Shown piece by piece: positions 1-11,109 of a DNA stretch of 64,000 nt (the first letter of the stretch is position 1; every line of letters starts with the position of its first letter). A program made the position numbers and the translations under genes. This DNA is from Penium margaritaceum (taxonomy: Eukaryota > Streptophyta > Zygnematophyceae > Desmidiales > Peniaceae), in contig SZWC01001512.1 of the NCBI GenBank assembly GCA_023375785.1, positions 89,455 to 153,454 of the forward strand, written 5' to 3'. Below the pieces are notes generated by a model that did no database searches, was not told the DNA's origin, and was given only the letters and a program-made list of their open reading frames with translations.

Positions 1-589
1 CCCCCCCCAGCTCTGTAGAGCTTGTTACTCAGTTCAACAGCCAATCAGAAAATAGCTCAGTTCAGGCTGGCAGGTTTTCTCGGTGAGGCCTGCCAGACAG
101 CCGACAGCCCAAAACCCGGGCGGCGTCCGTTTTGCCTGAAAACTGGACCATACCATAATACCGCCGCTGCGAACGCAGCCGTGCGGTCAGAATCTGCTAG
201 AAAAATAGTAGCGAGGAGTTATGGCAGCCTAAACCCAGATAATGCCCACAATGGTTTGTGCTGCCGAACAGGGCCATGCAACATGCAACTGGGACCCTAG
301 GCAGTGCATGACGACGCAGACGCAGTAGGACGCGCTGGACGCATGCAAGCAGCAAATGCGGTGTCAGTGACCGCCGGCAGCACGACCGCCGAGGAGGCCT
401 GCCGATGGAGCTGAGCGCGTCGCCTGAGAGAGGAGGCTCCAGCGAACTGCGAGAAGACCTCAACGTGCGTCGGCTCCACCGGACGACACTCCATCAGCGT
501 CGCGTCTCGCCGTCAGTCATCTGCACGCCGATGTACACAAGCCGGGAGGACACAACAGAGCACAATGAGAGATGTGCAAAAAACCAACA
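1..589 (-). mobile_element. Element Z: partial 5' LTR of a D-family copia element
   Basis: This is the start of an LTR read on the minus strand, beginning TGTTGG at 589 and running off the left edge. It matches the D LTRs (15252 onward and 30641 onward) along its length, including the stretch equivalent to 23830-24080. The DNA to its right is the RNase H part of element A's pol. Z therefore inserted into A and is the youngest event on the left side of the nest. Its internal region and 3' LTR lie outside the window. The 5 bp at 590-594 (GAGAC) would be one copy of its target-site duplication; the other copy is not visible. Confidence 0.8.
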
Positions 590-3500
590 GAGACCACGTA
601 CCGTACCACTCGCATAGCCGCGTGAAGAGCTCTCGCACGTGGAGCCTGTGAGAACTGAGCAAGGAGGTTGACGGCGAACGCGATGTCGGGACGCGTGGTA
701 GTGGCCCGGTACATCAGAGATCCAATAAGACGGAGGTACAAGGTCACGTCAACTGTCTCCCCCAGCTGTGTAGGGTCATCCACCTTCAGGGCATCCTACC
801 CATCAGGTGTGAGTGGTGTGGAAGCAGTGGGCACTGCACCAAGGAGATCTCTAAAGCGCTCCCCCACGACTCGTGCGTATCGGGCCTGATGCAGCAACAG
901 TGTCCGATGTCTGCGATCTCGCACAATCTCCATACCAAGAAACACCGATGCAGGACCGAGGTCCTTCATCCTATAGGCGGTCTGCAGGACAGCCTTGGCC
1001 TCCTTCACGGCCTCCAGCGACGGAGACGCGATCAGAAGGTCATCAACATAGACCAGGATGGCGGTAAATCGCTCGGGTGTCGGTAGGATGAAGAGTGAGG
1101 GGTCTGCCTCGCTCTGTACGTATCCTGCACGAGTCAAGGTGCCAGTGATCTCCCGGTTTCAACACCGTGGAGACTGCTTGAGGCCGTACAAGGACTTGCG
1201 CAAGCGCCAGACCTTGTCACCGTCCTCAAAGCCTGGTGGTTGAGCCACGTAGATCTCCTCATCCAAAGACCCATGGAGGAACGCGCTGTTCACATCCATC
1301 TGGTGTAGTTCCCAGTCATGCTGAGCTACTATACCGAACAGAGCTCGAGCTGAGGTCATGCGGCCGACAGGGGCAAAGGTGTCAGTGTAATCAACTCCCT
1401 CAATCTGAGAGAACCCCTTGACGACCAAGCGGGCCTTGCAGCGTTCCAGTGAGCCATCCGGCTTCACCTTCTTGCGAAAGACCCACTTGACCTGAATCGC
1501 CTTCCTCCCAGGGGGAAGGTCGACCAGCTCGTAGACTCCGTGCTCTCGGATAGCGCGAAGCTCATCCTCGCAAGCAGCTCACCAGGCATCAGCATCCTGT
1601 AATGAGAAGGCCTCCCTCAATGTGCCCGGGTCCGGCGCCATAGAGGGGGAACTCTGCGTGGCAAGTGCACACGCCTCGCTGTCTGGCCTGACGGCCACGA
1701 GATCAGTTGCTGCGTCACAGGCGATATGGAACTCGCGAGTGACCAGGTCGTGCCCTATGGACACGCTGGGTGTACCTCTGAAAGCTCAGTGCGGACACTC
1801 AGGCCTAAGGCCTTTGTGCCTGGATCAGTGCTCGCGATGCTGCAAGAGGAACGTCTGGGTCCGGAGCCCGACGCTCGCTCAGCTCCAGAACCCAGTGGTC
1901 GAAGGCGACCACCGGGCTCACGGGAGTAACCAGAGGTCGAGGAGCGCACCTCAGGCTCAGGAACAGGTACGACTACAGGGACAGGTACGACCACAGCTGC
2001 TGAGGGCGGAGATGCCGTGAGTGGAGATGCGTGTGTGGGGGACACTGAGCTGGGAATGACAGCGGGCAAGGCTGGCCCGGACACTGAGACACGAGTGTCA
2101 GCCGACGTAGAGACAGGAGTGGGCTGAGCTAGGTCAGATGCCGGAACAGGGGTGCCAGTGGACACGGAGGGTGATGCAGGAGGAGGCGTGGGAGCAGCGG
2201 TACCTGCGGGGTGCGAAGCGGGCTGGACGGGCAGGATCTCTGGACCAACGGCAATGATAGCCGGATCATCAAGTGCTGGAGATCGAGAGGGGGCTCGAGC
2301 AGACACATCAGCCTGGCGAGGAATGGTCGTTGGCAAAGAGGTCTCCCCCATCCGCCGAGGGCCCTTTGAGGAAGGGACATGAGCTACAGAGAGCGCTGTG
2401 ATCGAAGTCAGATCACGGTTTGTGAGTGACTCAAAAAACAGCGCGTCACGGGACTCAATGACACGACGACGAGTGGGGTCCCAAAAGCGTCAGGCCTTCG
2501 ACCGCGGGGAGATGCCGATGAAGGCACACAAGCGACCCCGAGGGGAGACCTTGGACCCGTGTTGGTCCTCGGTGTACCATACGGAGGCTAGGGATCCCCA
2601 GACGCGTGCGAGACGAAGATCGGCACAGTGGCCAAACCAGAGCTCGTACGGTGTAACATGATCCGGAAGCGGACCATGCAGAAGGCGGTTCCAGACCCAA
2701 GTCACGTAGGCAAAGCTCTCGAATGCCAAGGACTCCGGGAGACCGCACTCAGACCGCATGGCGTGGACCGCATCCTCCATGGTGCGGTTCCAGCGCTCAG
2801 ATACACCGTTCTGCTGTGGGGTAGCAAGAGCGGAGACCTGGTGAAAAATGTCGTGCAAAGCAAAGAAGGAGTCCATCTCGCCGAGGAACTCGCCACCTCG
2901 ATCCGAGCAAAAAGTATGTAGCGTGTGGCGAGACTGACGCTCAGCCATCACGAGCCAGAGCCGAACCGCAAGGGCGGCGTCGCTCTTCTGACGCGGACTG
3001 TAGACCCACCGCATCCAGGTGAAGTCATCAGTCAGCGTCAGAACATACCGGCCTCTCTCGGACAGCGACTCGACCGGGAAAGGACCGAGCAGGTCCGAGT
3101 GGACCAACTTGAGGGGCCTCAGTGCTCGGGAACGCGAATCAGGGTAAGTGCACCGGTGCATCTTACCCTGAGCGCAAAAAAGATAGTCGGTCTTGGGTGG
3201 CTTCTCGAAAGAAGCCACGTCAAGACTAAGAGCGGCCTGTGTCCGGATGAGTTTCAACACAGTGTCGGAGCCCACGTGACACAAACGTCGGTGAAGCAAC
3301 CGCTGGTGTTCCGGGGATAGAACACCAGTGACAAAAACGCGACCAGAGGAGGAGGGAGAGCAAGGGGAGGAGGGCCGAGCAATCCGGTACAGATCATCTA
3401 CGACTGAAGCACGCAGGACAATGCTACGGGTGTCAAGAGCAGTCACAATCGCTGAATCAGCGGTATGCTCAACGGAGAGACCCATCAGAGTATAGGCAGG

Positions 3501-4115
3501 CACAGACAGCAGGCTGAGCTCAAGATCAGGCACAAACAGCACGTCAGAGAGATAGAGGGGGCCAGACGGACCATCAAAGCATACAACCCCAACACCGTGA
3601 ACCGGTAAGGACTGACCAGAACTTGTACGAACAGAACGGACAGTCATGAAAGGACCAAGTACCACAAAGTCACTACGATGACACGTCATGTGGTCGGTGG
3701 CACCGGAATCGATGATCCAAGTGCCACCAGAGTCACGACTGGTGGACGTCACTGTACAACGAGCAATAGAACACTCGGCATCAGAGGGACGCTGAGCCGT
3801 CAGTGGGAATGAACGACGTACACCACGAAGGTGAGACTCATGAATCCAGTCAGTGCAGTCAGGCCCATCATCATCACATGCGGACTGTGCTCCCCCACAC
3901 GTGTCATCACGAGTAACGAGGACAGACGAACAAGCAGTCTGTGACCCACTCGACGATGACAACATACTCCCACCTCCCTGAAAGCGAAGCGCCGGAAGAT
4001 GACGAAGCTCGACGATGGTGCGGTCACGTGGGTCTGGATCACTGCTGCTCGCCGGTGAGGATGCACGAACAGCTGTAGTTGTAGTCGCCGCCCGTTGAGA
4101 GGAGTGTGCAGTCAA
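590..4115 (-). pseudogene. pol: pol of element A (protease, integrase, RT, RNase H)
   Basis: The protease carries the active-site motif DSGAT (about 3670-3735). A GAG-pre-integrase His/Cys zinc region follows (HRRLCHVGS, near 3250-3300). The integrase core is at about 2520-3130, with the D and E motifs around DLLGPF, SDRGGEF and PQQNGVSERWNRT. A Pro/Ser/Thr-rich linker spans about 1755-2380. The reverse transcriptase is at about 800-1560, with DTFAPVGR, QMDVNSAFLHG and the YVDD catalytic box. RNase H starts at about 780 and is interrupted by Z. This order (integrase before RT) defines Ty1/copia. It is broken in several places. Confidence 0.9.
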
Positions 4116-4179
4116 CGTGCCGAACGTGGTGCGAACAGCATGGGCAGCCTGAAGTCCGCGAGTAATACGCTCCCAGTCG

Positions 4180-5640
4180 AGCGGCTGCTAGCACTCGGTG
4201 TAGCGATGGGCACTTCCACAGTTGTAGCAGTGCACGGAACGACCACTCCTACCACTGGATGACGACTGCTGCTGACCCCGACCCGCGCTTCCTATTCTTC
4301 TTCTTCCCCTGGGTAGCTGCTGCAACGCCCTGCGACTGCGTGGGTGTAGACATGGTTGAAGAGGAGGAGGAAGATGAGGTCATGATGGAAGAAGGTGAGG
4401 GTGACTGCAGGAGGGAAGATGGTGGTAAGGCGAGGACTGTTGCAGCGAGGGAAGTCTCCTGATGTGCTACTGGTGCCTCGCAGGCCGACGTCACCTGGAG
4501 GAAAAGCTGATGGGCCCACGGAAGCAGCTGCAGGGTGGCTGAGAAAGGCTCAAGAGCAGCGTCGCTGTACCGTGTGAATATGTCGGTGTACTCCAGGCGA
4601 ACTCCGAGCATGATCGTCCGAAGCGCCCACAACTGTGTGCCCCCTGAGGTCCCCAGGCGTGTGTAGATACACATGGCGCATCGCCAGTAATCCATTGCAG
4701 GCTCCGCTGGTCCCTGACGGTGGGAGTGGAAAGCACGAATGTGTGACGAACGGGTGGCGTGTGTCTCTACGGCCAGTAGGGACAACGCCAGATCCCAGCC
4801 TCCACGAGGGTTTGCTCCGGTGCCTGTGCCAGCCTCGCCGAGGAAGGGACGGAAGTCAACGACAGTCTCGCGTGGCATGGCATAGAGAAGACCTTGCATG
4901 GCCCGGGCTACTGTCAGCACCTGTGCTGGATCTGTAGACTGGTATGGACTGTGGTAGTAAGGCCACACTCCCTCAGAAGTGGCCCACACCTGAAACAAGA
5001 TCTCCCAGCAGTCAAATCCATCCTCGCTGATGTACCGTGGAGGTGCTGCCTCAAAGTCCTTTGGCTGCCGCTCCGTGGGGAGAGCAGCCGCAGGCTGAGG
5101 AGGGTGAGTGACGGGAAAAACTCCTGGAAGGGGGTGATCACTGGGGTAGTCAGGTGACGATCGTATTGGGGACACGGGTGGAGGTCGGATACCCGTGTGG
5201 AGCTGACGGAGGCGCTCTTGTAGAAGACGAATCTCCCGCTCCTGGGAGTCATCCTCGAAGCCTGGCATGAATGGCTCGTCATCAAGGAGGTTCGCAGGTG
5301 GTGGGGAAACCACACCAGGAGGTGAAGCAGGCGGGGCACCTGTCACGGGCACCTGAGCCGAGTGTTGGGTGGAAGCCGCAACGCCGGCAGCTCCCTCCGA
5401 AATCCGCGGAGGAGCCGTGGACTGAGCGCGCAGGAGCTCAGTCAGCGTGCGAATCGCGTCAGTCTGCTCTCGCTACAGACGACGCATCTCCTCCTGCTGG
5501 CTGCGCAGGTCCTCAATGGTTTGCGAGCGAGGGCTCAATATCCCTGAAGAAGAGGAGGAGGGATCCCCTGGTCCGTTGTCCTTGTCGTCGGGCAAACTCA
5601 TGTCGCCGCTCACTATGGGACGACAGGTCAAGTTTGCCGG
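4180..5640 (-). pseudogene. gag: gag of element A (copia capsid-nucleocapsid)
   Basis: The copia Gag region on the minus strand contains a capsid-like domain at about 4500-5100, with the family motif for a Trp-rich alpha-helical capsid (DCWEILFQVWATSEGVWPYY). A basic, Ser-rich tail follows, then a CCHC-type nucleocapsid knuckle near 4190-4235. The same protein region is recognisable in F (37.1-38.6 kb) and C (17.6-19.0 kb). It is broken. Confidence 0.8.
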
Positions 5641-5644
5641 ATTT

Positions 5645-6507
5645 CAAACCATATGCGTTTCTCGGAGATTTGAAACGCTGGCAACTTTTGACTTTTCGGT
5701 TGAAAATTTGGCTAAGTGTAATGTTGACATCAGCAAGTGGTTGCTGACGTCAGCACGACCTGATGATGTCAGCAACCAACAATGCTGACGTCAGCTTGTC
5801 CCCTCCCTTTTTTTTTCTTGTCACGGTTCTGCCGCTGCGCCGCGGCGCGCGGCAGCTCCGCGGAAGCTGCCCAGCAGCTTCCGCTAAGTTGCTGCTGCAG
5901 CTGTGCTGTCAGCTGCAGCAGCAACAGCGTAGCTGGTGTACAGCGGTGGTAGCGGCGGCTGTGCTGCTGCTACTGCTGTTGCGCTCGGAGGCTGCTGCTG
6001 TGCGCGGCGCTGCTGCTGCGCGCTGCAGCTGCTACTGGCTGCCGCCGTCGCGCGCTGCTGCTGGCTGCCGTCGCCGTGCGCTGCTGCTGCTGACACTACT
6101 GCGCTGCTGCTACTGCCGCGACTACCGCTGCTGCTACTGAGCCGCAGCCGCTGCTACGCTGCTGCTGCCGACGTTGCTGCTGCGCTCCTGCTGCCGCCGC
6201 TACTGCCACGCTGCTGTGGCGGCCGTTGCTGCTACACGGCTGCCGCCGCCGCCTCTGCTGTTACTGCTCTGTTGCTGCGGCTATGGGGGGAGTGGCGGCT
6301 GCATGCACCGCAAGTGCCACACACCTCTGCATGGCGGTATGTGCTGTTGCTGCTGCCTCAGCAGCTGCGATCTCACGTGGTGGGTGGAGTATGCGGACGG
6401 CGAACGGCCGTCTCCAACAGGTCCCAGAAGATCTGCTGCAGCGGTGACTCTCACTGCTGCTGCTCTGTTGCGTCTCTGCTGCGCATCTCAGTGAGAACTG
6501 TCTCACT
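5645..6507 (-). repeat. GCN/CAG-rich leader of element A
   Basis: This is the untranslated leader between PBS and gag. Positions of about 5880-6480 are dominated by interrupted GCT/GCC/GTT triplets (CAGCAG-like on the sense strand). The triplets give spurious Ala-, Leu- or Cys-rich frames on both strands. The C, D, E, F and B leaders have comparable stretches. Confidence 0.8.
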
Positions 6508-6519
6508 GCTCTGATACCA
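6508..6519 (-). other. Primer-binding site of element A
   Basis: On the minus strand it reads TGGTATCAGAGC, complementary to the 3' end of plant initiator-Met tRNA, the usual copia primer. It directly abuts the LTR. Confidence 0.9.
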
Positions 6520-7162
6520 AGAGAAAGTGCGTAGAAGCTTCCTAGCAACACGGCCGTTGACCGGGCGTCAGTGCCTAGTCAGACGGTGACGACAGTCACA
6601 GGTCATACACACAACGGCAAGGGTTTGGCTAGGAGACACAAGTCAAAGTGTCAGAATGCTTCAATATAGCATATACAGAGAGAAATGACAACTGAGAGGT
6701 CTAGGGCATAAATACCTGCCGCGGCGCACGGCGGGTGTCGCACGCGGCAGTCCAAGAGCTGTCCTATAACCGGCCCAAAACCACTGTTTTGGCCGTAACT
6801 CTGCGCACACATGTCAGAATCCTACGCCGTCTGAACCTAGACGTGCAGAATCAAAAGACGCAAGCAACGACTGGTCACATGCATGCATCCATTTTGACTG
6901 ACAGCGAGTATGCAATGCAAAAACGTGCAAATGGGCCTCATGCCCAGTCCGCCGAAAGGCGCCTGCAAGACGTAGAAGGCACAGCAAGGAGTCCCGGTGA
7001 CATCTGGGGCTCTGGAACAGTAGTCGGTCAGCTCCAGACGGGTAGTCCGCCGCCTGTCGTCGCGCCGGTGTCACCAAGGCCGCCCGCCTCAGGGATCTGC
7101 ACGAGTATGGACACGGCCGAGTGGTCACAGTAAACTGTACAGGAACGGCACAAAGCATAACA
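6520..7162 (-). repeat. 5' LTR of element A
   Basis: This 643-bp LTR starts TGTTATG at 7162 on the minus strand and abuts the PBS at 6519. Aligned with the C and F LTRs it shares the start region (TTTACTGTGACCACTCGG-like), the U3 palindrome (6772-6794), a TATA-like TATTTATG on the minus strand near 6708-6716, and the end region with GAAGCTTC. Transcription of the element would start in this LTR. Confidence 0.88.
6772..6794 (-). promoter_or_regulatory. U3 palindrome upstream of a TATA-like box (element A)
   Basis: The arms are GGCCAAAAC and GTTTTGGGCC with a 4-nt spacer (AGTG). The same palindrome lies at the same place in both C LTRs, both F LTRs, the solo LTR near 41443 and the H LTR near 41714. 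It sits about 60 bp upstream of the TATA-like sequence, so a dimeric factor site or a hairpin is possible. The function is inferred only from conservation. Confidence 0.5.
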
Positions 7163-7651
7163 GGTTGAGCATCATGCAAGAAGTTCCATGCGCTAGTGAG
7201 AGTGGCAAAAGCACGAGTCACAAATGACAGATCTGCTAGCGGGCGAGAGAGAACGTGACGAGCGGGGAGCGGCGAGCTCCTTCTCGCTCGCACTACGAGG
7301 CACAGATGAGCCTCGACCTCAACCCTGCTGGCGGATTTATCCTGTGAGCCTGCAAAAGACAGGATTCCGCCGAGACAACCTAAGTGTCATGAACCCGGGT
7401 GCTCACCCCCCCCCCAAAACAGTGGCACTAGGAAACCTAGTGTTAATGCATCGAGAAACATGTGTCTATGAAGCATTTCTGTCATGAGCCATCATGGGAA
7501 TTGTCATGGCTCCATTTCTTGTGCACGTGTCACCACAAGGAATGTTGTGGTGCTGGCGCCAGTGTCACTCCAGCATCAGTCACCTGCATCAGTGAGGTGG
7601 ATGTGCAGCAAGGCCAGAGGTCACGACACGTCTGTGGTTCACAAACCAACA
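7163..7651 (-). repeat. 3' LTR of element B, truncated by insertion of A
   Basis: It aligns with 14650-15136, starting from GGTTGAGCA and ending at the outer LTR terminus (minus strand TGTTGGTTTGTGAACC). About 70-75 bp of the LTR are displaced to the far side of element A, outside the window. Confidence 0.88.
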
Positions 7652-7660
7652 CTCCCCCAC
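7652..7660 (-). other. Polypurine tract of element B
   Basis: It reads GTGGGGGAG on the minus strand, directly before the 3' LTR. The same GGGGGAG tract precedes the 3' LTRs of C, D and H. Confidence 0.8.
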
Positions 7661-7747
7661 ATACAAGCACAAGTGCACGAGCACCACATGTGTCACAATA
7701 TGTGACTAACGACTGTACACATGCACACAAAAGCCACTCATCCAGGG

Positions 7748-10700
7748 TCACCACGAAGACACAACAGTCCCACTGCATGCACGGCTGCGATCATCTGTGT
7801 CATGGGCCCAGTCACTGTCTGTGTAGCCATCGACTACAACCGACGGCTGTGTCCGGTAGCACAGACCGGTCCGGGCAGTGGAGAGGGCGTACATGACGAC
7901 GCGCAGTGCAGCCTCCAGGTGTCGTGCTCTAGGGCACTGAGAGAACTGGGCCAGGAAGGCGACATCCGCTCTGGTTGTCGCCAGGTACATGAGTGACCCG
8001 ATTACGCGGAGATAGTCCGTCACGTCGACAGCCTCCCCCAGCTTAGACACGTCCAGTGTCTTCAGCAATCTCTGCCCAGCTGGTGTCATAGGCGTTGACG
8101 CTGTGGGGGTGGACTCAAGCAGGGAAGCAAAGCGCTCCCCCAGAATACGAACGTACGCAACCTGGTGCACATGAAGGGTGCAACGCGACCAGTCACGCTC
8201 AAGCTCCATATACAAGAAGACACGAGCAGGACCGAGGTCCTTCATCTTGTACGTGGACTGCAGGAGGCTCTTCATTGACCTGACAACATCCTGGCTAGGC
8301 GAAGCTATCAGCAGGTCATCCACATAGACTAGGACAGCCACGAACGGCTCAGAACGTGGAGTCACAAAGAGTGAAGGGTCCACCGTACTGTGTCGGTACC
8401 CTCCCTCCTTTCTCGAGGGTGGACGTGATCTCTTAGTTCCAGCACCAAGGCGACAGCTTCAGGCCGTAGAGGGCCTTCCGCAGTCGCCAGACTCTGTCAG
8501 TGCCATCGGAGAAGCCTGGAGGCCGGACCATGTAGATCTCCTCGTCCAGCTGTCCGTGCAGGAATGCATTGTTCACGTCTCTCTGTTCAAGCTCCCAGTC
8601 ATGGTGAGCCACGAGACTCAGCAACGCTCTGGCTGTGGTGTACCATCCGTCTGGTGCAAATGTTTCATCGAAGTCGATGCCTGGGACCTGGGAGAACCAC
8701 TTCGCCGTGAGCCTCGCCTTGTGCTTGTCCAGAGCGCCATTGGGTTTGTACTTCCGTCGGAAGACCCAACGAGCGTCAATGGCCTTGCGACCAGGCGGCA
8801 AGTCAACTAACTCATAGACCGCATGATCATCCAGTGCGTTCAGATCATCATGCATGGCCGCCTCCCACTGTTGGGCGTCAGTGGAAGCACGTGCTTGACG
8901 CACCGTGGTTGGCTCAGGTGGTAGAGCTGTGGTGGCTGATGCAGCGTGACAATCTGCAATGCTGCTGGAAACAGCCACCTCCAATGCGTGTGCATGCTCT
9001 GAGGCAAGGAGCGCATAGCCAAGGGCAGAGTTGGGGTGGACAACCCCTGTGGCCAAGCCTAGGACATCCATGCCCGTAGGGAGGACAGGAGATTGTCCAG
9101 TCGGAGACTGTGGGGGGCGTGCTGAGACCGTAGGGCCAGAGCGTCGAGGGAGTGCATGAAGGCGCCCGTTTCGGACGAAAGGAGAGACCAGAGCAGGACC
9201 AGTGGTGGTCAGTGGCGGAGATGGACCAACCACACGAGGAAGGGAACAGACAGGTGAGGCGGCCACCGGAGGCGTGACTGGACTGGACGGAGAAATAGGT
9301 GAGGGGACCGCAGCTGATTGGAAAGCGTCCGAGACAGGAGAGGACGGGGCCGCAGAGGAGCTACTAGAGGTGGGCGCATGACCGGACGACAAGGGCGGCA
9401 AGCTGGGTGCCGGACAAGATGACGAAGACTACAACGAGGGTGAGAGCTGCGGTGTAGCAGCAGGGACTGAAGGGATGGCAGTAATGACTACCCCCCCCAG
9501 CAGAGAGAGAGGCAGGAGAGAGGAGGCACTGGGCAAGCGACTCAGGTCACGAAGGAAGATAGACTCAAAGAACAAGGCATCGCGGGATTTGATGACGCGT
9601 TGATGGACGGGATCCCAGAACTGCCAGGCCTTAGACTGGACAGACACACCCAGAAAGGGGCACAGGCGGCCATGAGGAGACAATTTGCCGTCACGCAAGT
9701 CTTTCGGGAGCCAAACGGAAGGAATACTGCCCCAGACCCGAGCGAAGCGCAGGTCAGCGCGAGTGCCGGACCAACGCTCAAAGGGGGCGACTCTGCAGGG
9801 AAGGGGACCGTGGGGGTCGCGTTTTGAGACCCACGTCATGTAGCTCATCGCCTCAAATGCAAAAAGCGGGGGTAGGCCAGACTCGGAAAACAGGGTGCGG
9901 ACGCCGTCAGCCAATGTACGATTCCAACGGTTGGAGACTCCGTTTTGTTGGGGTGTGTAAGGAGCAGAGGTCTCCAGACAAACCCCGCGGGACTCAAGGA
10001 GGCAGGCGGTCGGACCAAGGAACTCGCCACCACGGTCGCTGCGAAAGATTTGCAACGATCGCCGACACGTGCGCTCAGCCTGCACCAGCCAGGACTCAAT
10101 GAAGGAGCAGACGTCACTTTTCTGACGCAAGGCGAACACCCAGCGAAACCGGGAGAAATCATCGGTGAGGCATAAGACGTACCGACCGACGTCGCCCCGG
10201 AGGTCATGGTGCAAAGGCCCCATGACATCTGCATGGACACGATCGAGCGGGTGGGAAGACTGAGAAGCGGACGGAGAGAAAGGGGAGCGATGCATCTTGC
10301 CTTGCACACAATCGAGACAGTCAGCAGGGCAAGAGGCAGGGAAGTCAGACGGAGAGAGGCCAACAGTAGGCTGAAGGCAAAGCATACTGTGAACGACATT
10401 AGAATAAACATGACCAAGGCGGCGATGGAAGAGACGGACAAGGTCAGGAGAGAGGGATGGTGCAACATGAGCAAGTGCAGACCGCGGCACGGAGGAAGAG
10501 GAAGAGGCATGCAAGGGAACACGGTAAATCCGTCCACACTGCACGTCACGTAAGACAGGACAGCCAGAGGAACGCAGACAAATAGTGCCAAGACCACGGC
10601 TTGTAGAGAAAACCATACCTTGGTCGTCGAGGGACAACACAGACAGCAAGCTGAGCTGGAGCAAAGGCACGTACAGAACGTCTGGCAAGTACAGTGCACC

Positions 10701-11020
10701 ACTGGGACCGACAAAACGGACGACGCCAATACCCTGAACGGGGAGCAACTGATCGGACCCAGTGCGGACAAAGTGGACAGACCCGACAGGGCCCAATGAG
10801 ACGAACGAGGACCGAACAGACGTCATGTGGTGCGTGGCCCCAGAATCGAGAACCCAGAAACCACTAGAGACACGGACAGAGGGCACAACACCAGAGGTGG
10901 CGACAGTGCCAACAGAGGACCTGGAGGAGACAGGTGACTCACAGAGGGAGAGACAACAAGGAAGGACGTCAGACTGCCAGTGCTCAAACCACGGGACGGA
11001 CACATGCAACGAGCCCAGAA
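7748..11020 (-). pseudogene. pol: pol of element B (protease, integrase, RT, RNase H)
   Basis: The protease motif DSGATHHM is at about 10821-10861. The zinc region HRRLGHVYS and integrase core (ADVMGPL, SDRGGEFLGP, PQQNGVSNRWNRT) fall at about 9550-10470. A Pro/Ser-rich linker is at about 9000-9480. The RT lies at about 8130-8830, with DETFAPD, QRDVNNAFLHG and the YVDD box near 8310. RNase H spans about 7750-8000 and ends with TDSDWA. The long uninterrupted stretches fit the relatively recent age. It is broken. Confidence 0.9.
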
Positions 11021-11109
11021 CGTGACCCAGGGTATCCTCACGGAGGACACTGTCTGTCTGACACGTGAGACCTCTGGCCGTCGATGCAACACCCTCACCT
11101 CCCTAATCG

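Larger units (their letters stand above)
590..7162 (-). mobile_element. Element A: Ty1/copia LTR retrotransposon, 3' end outside the window
   Basis: On the minus strand the order is 5' LTR (6520-7162), PBS, GCT-rich leader, gag, protease, integrase, reverse transcriptase and RNase H, then interruption by Z at 589. It belongs to the same family as C and F, with LTRs of 643-644 bp and closely similar gag and pol. It sits inside the 3' LTR of B: the LTR of B resumes at 7163 with GGTTG, the likely target duplication, and the intact B LTR at 14589-15136 shows the uninterrupted site. It is broken, with roughly half a dozen breaks, but is among the better preserved copies here. The nesting shows that A is younger than B. 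Confidence 0.9.

Noticed and set aside
9845-10771. 308-codon Cys/Ser/Leu-rich minus-strand frame
   Set aside because: It overlaps the integrase/protease region of B in another frame and has no domain of its own.
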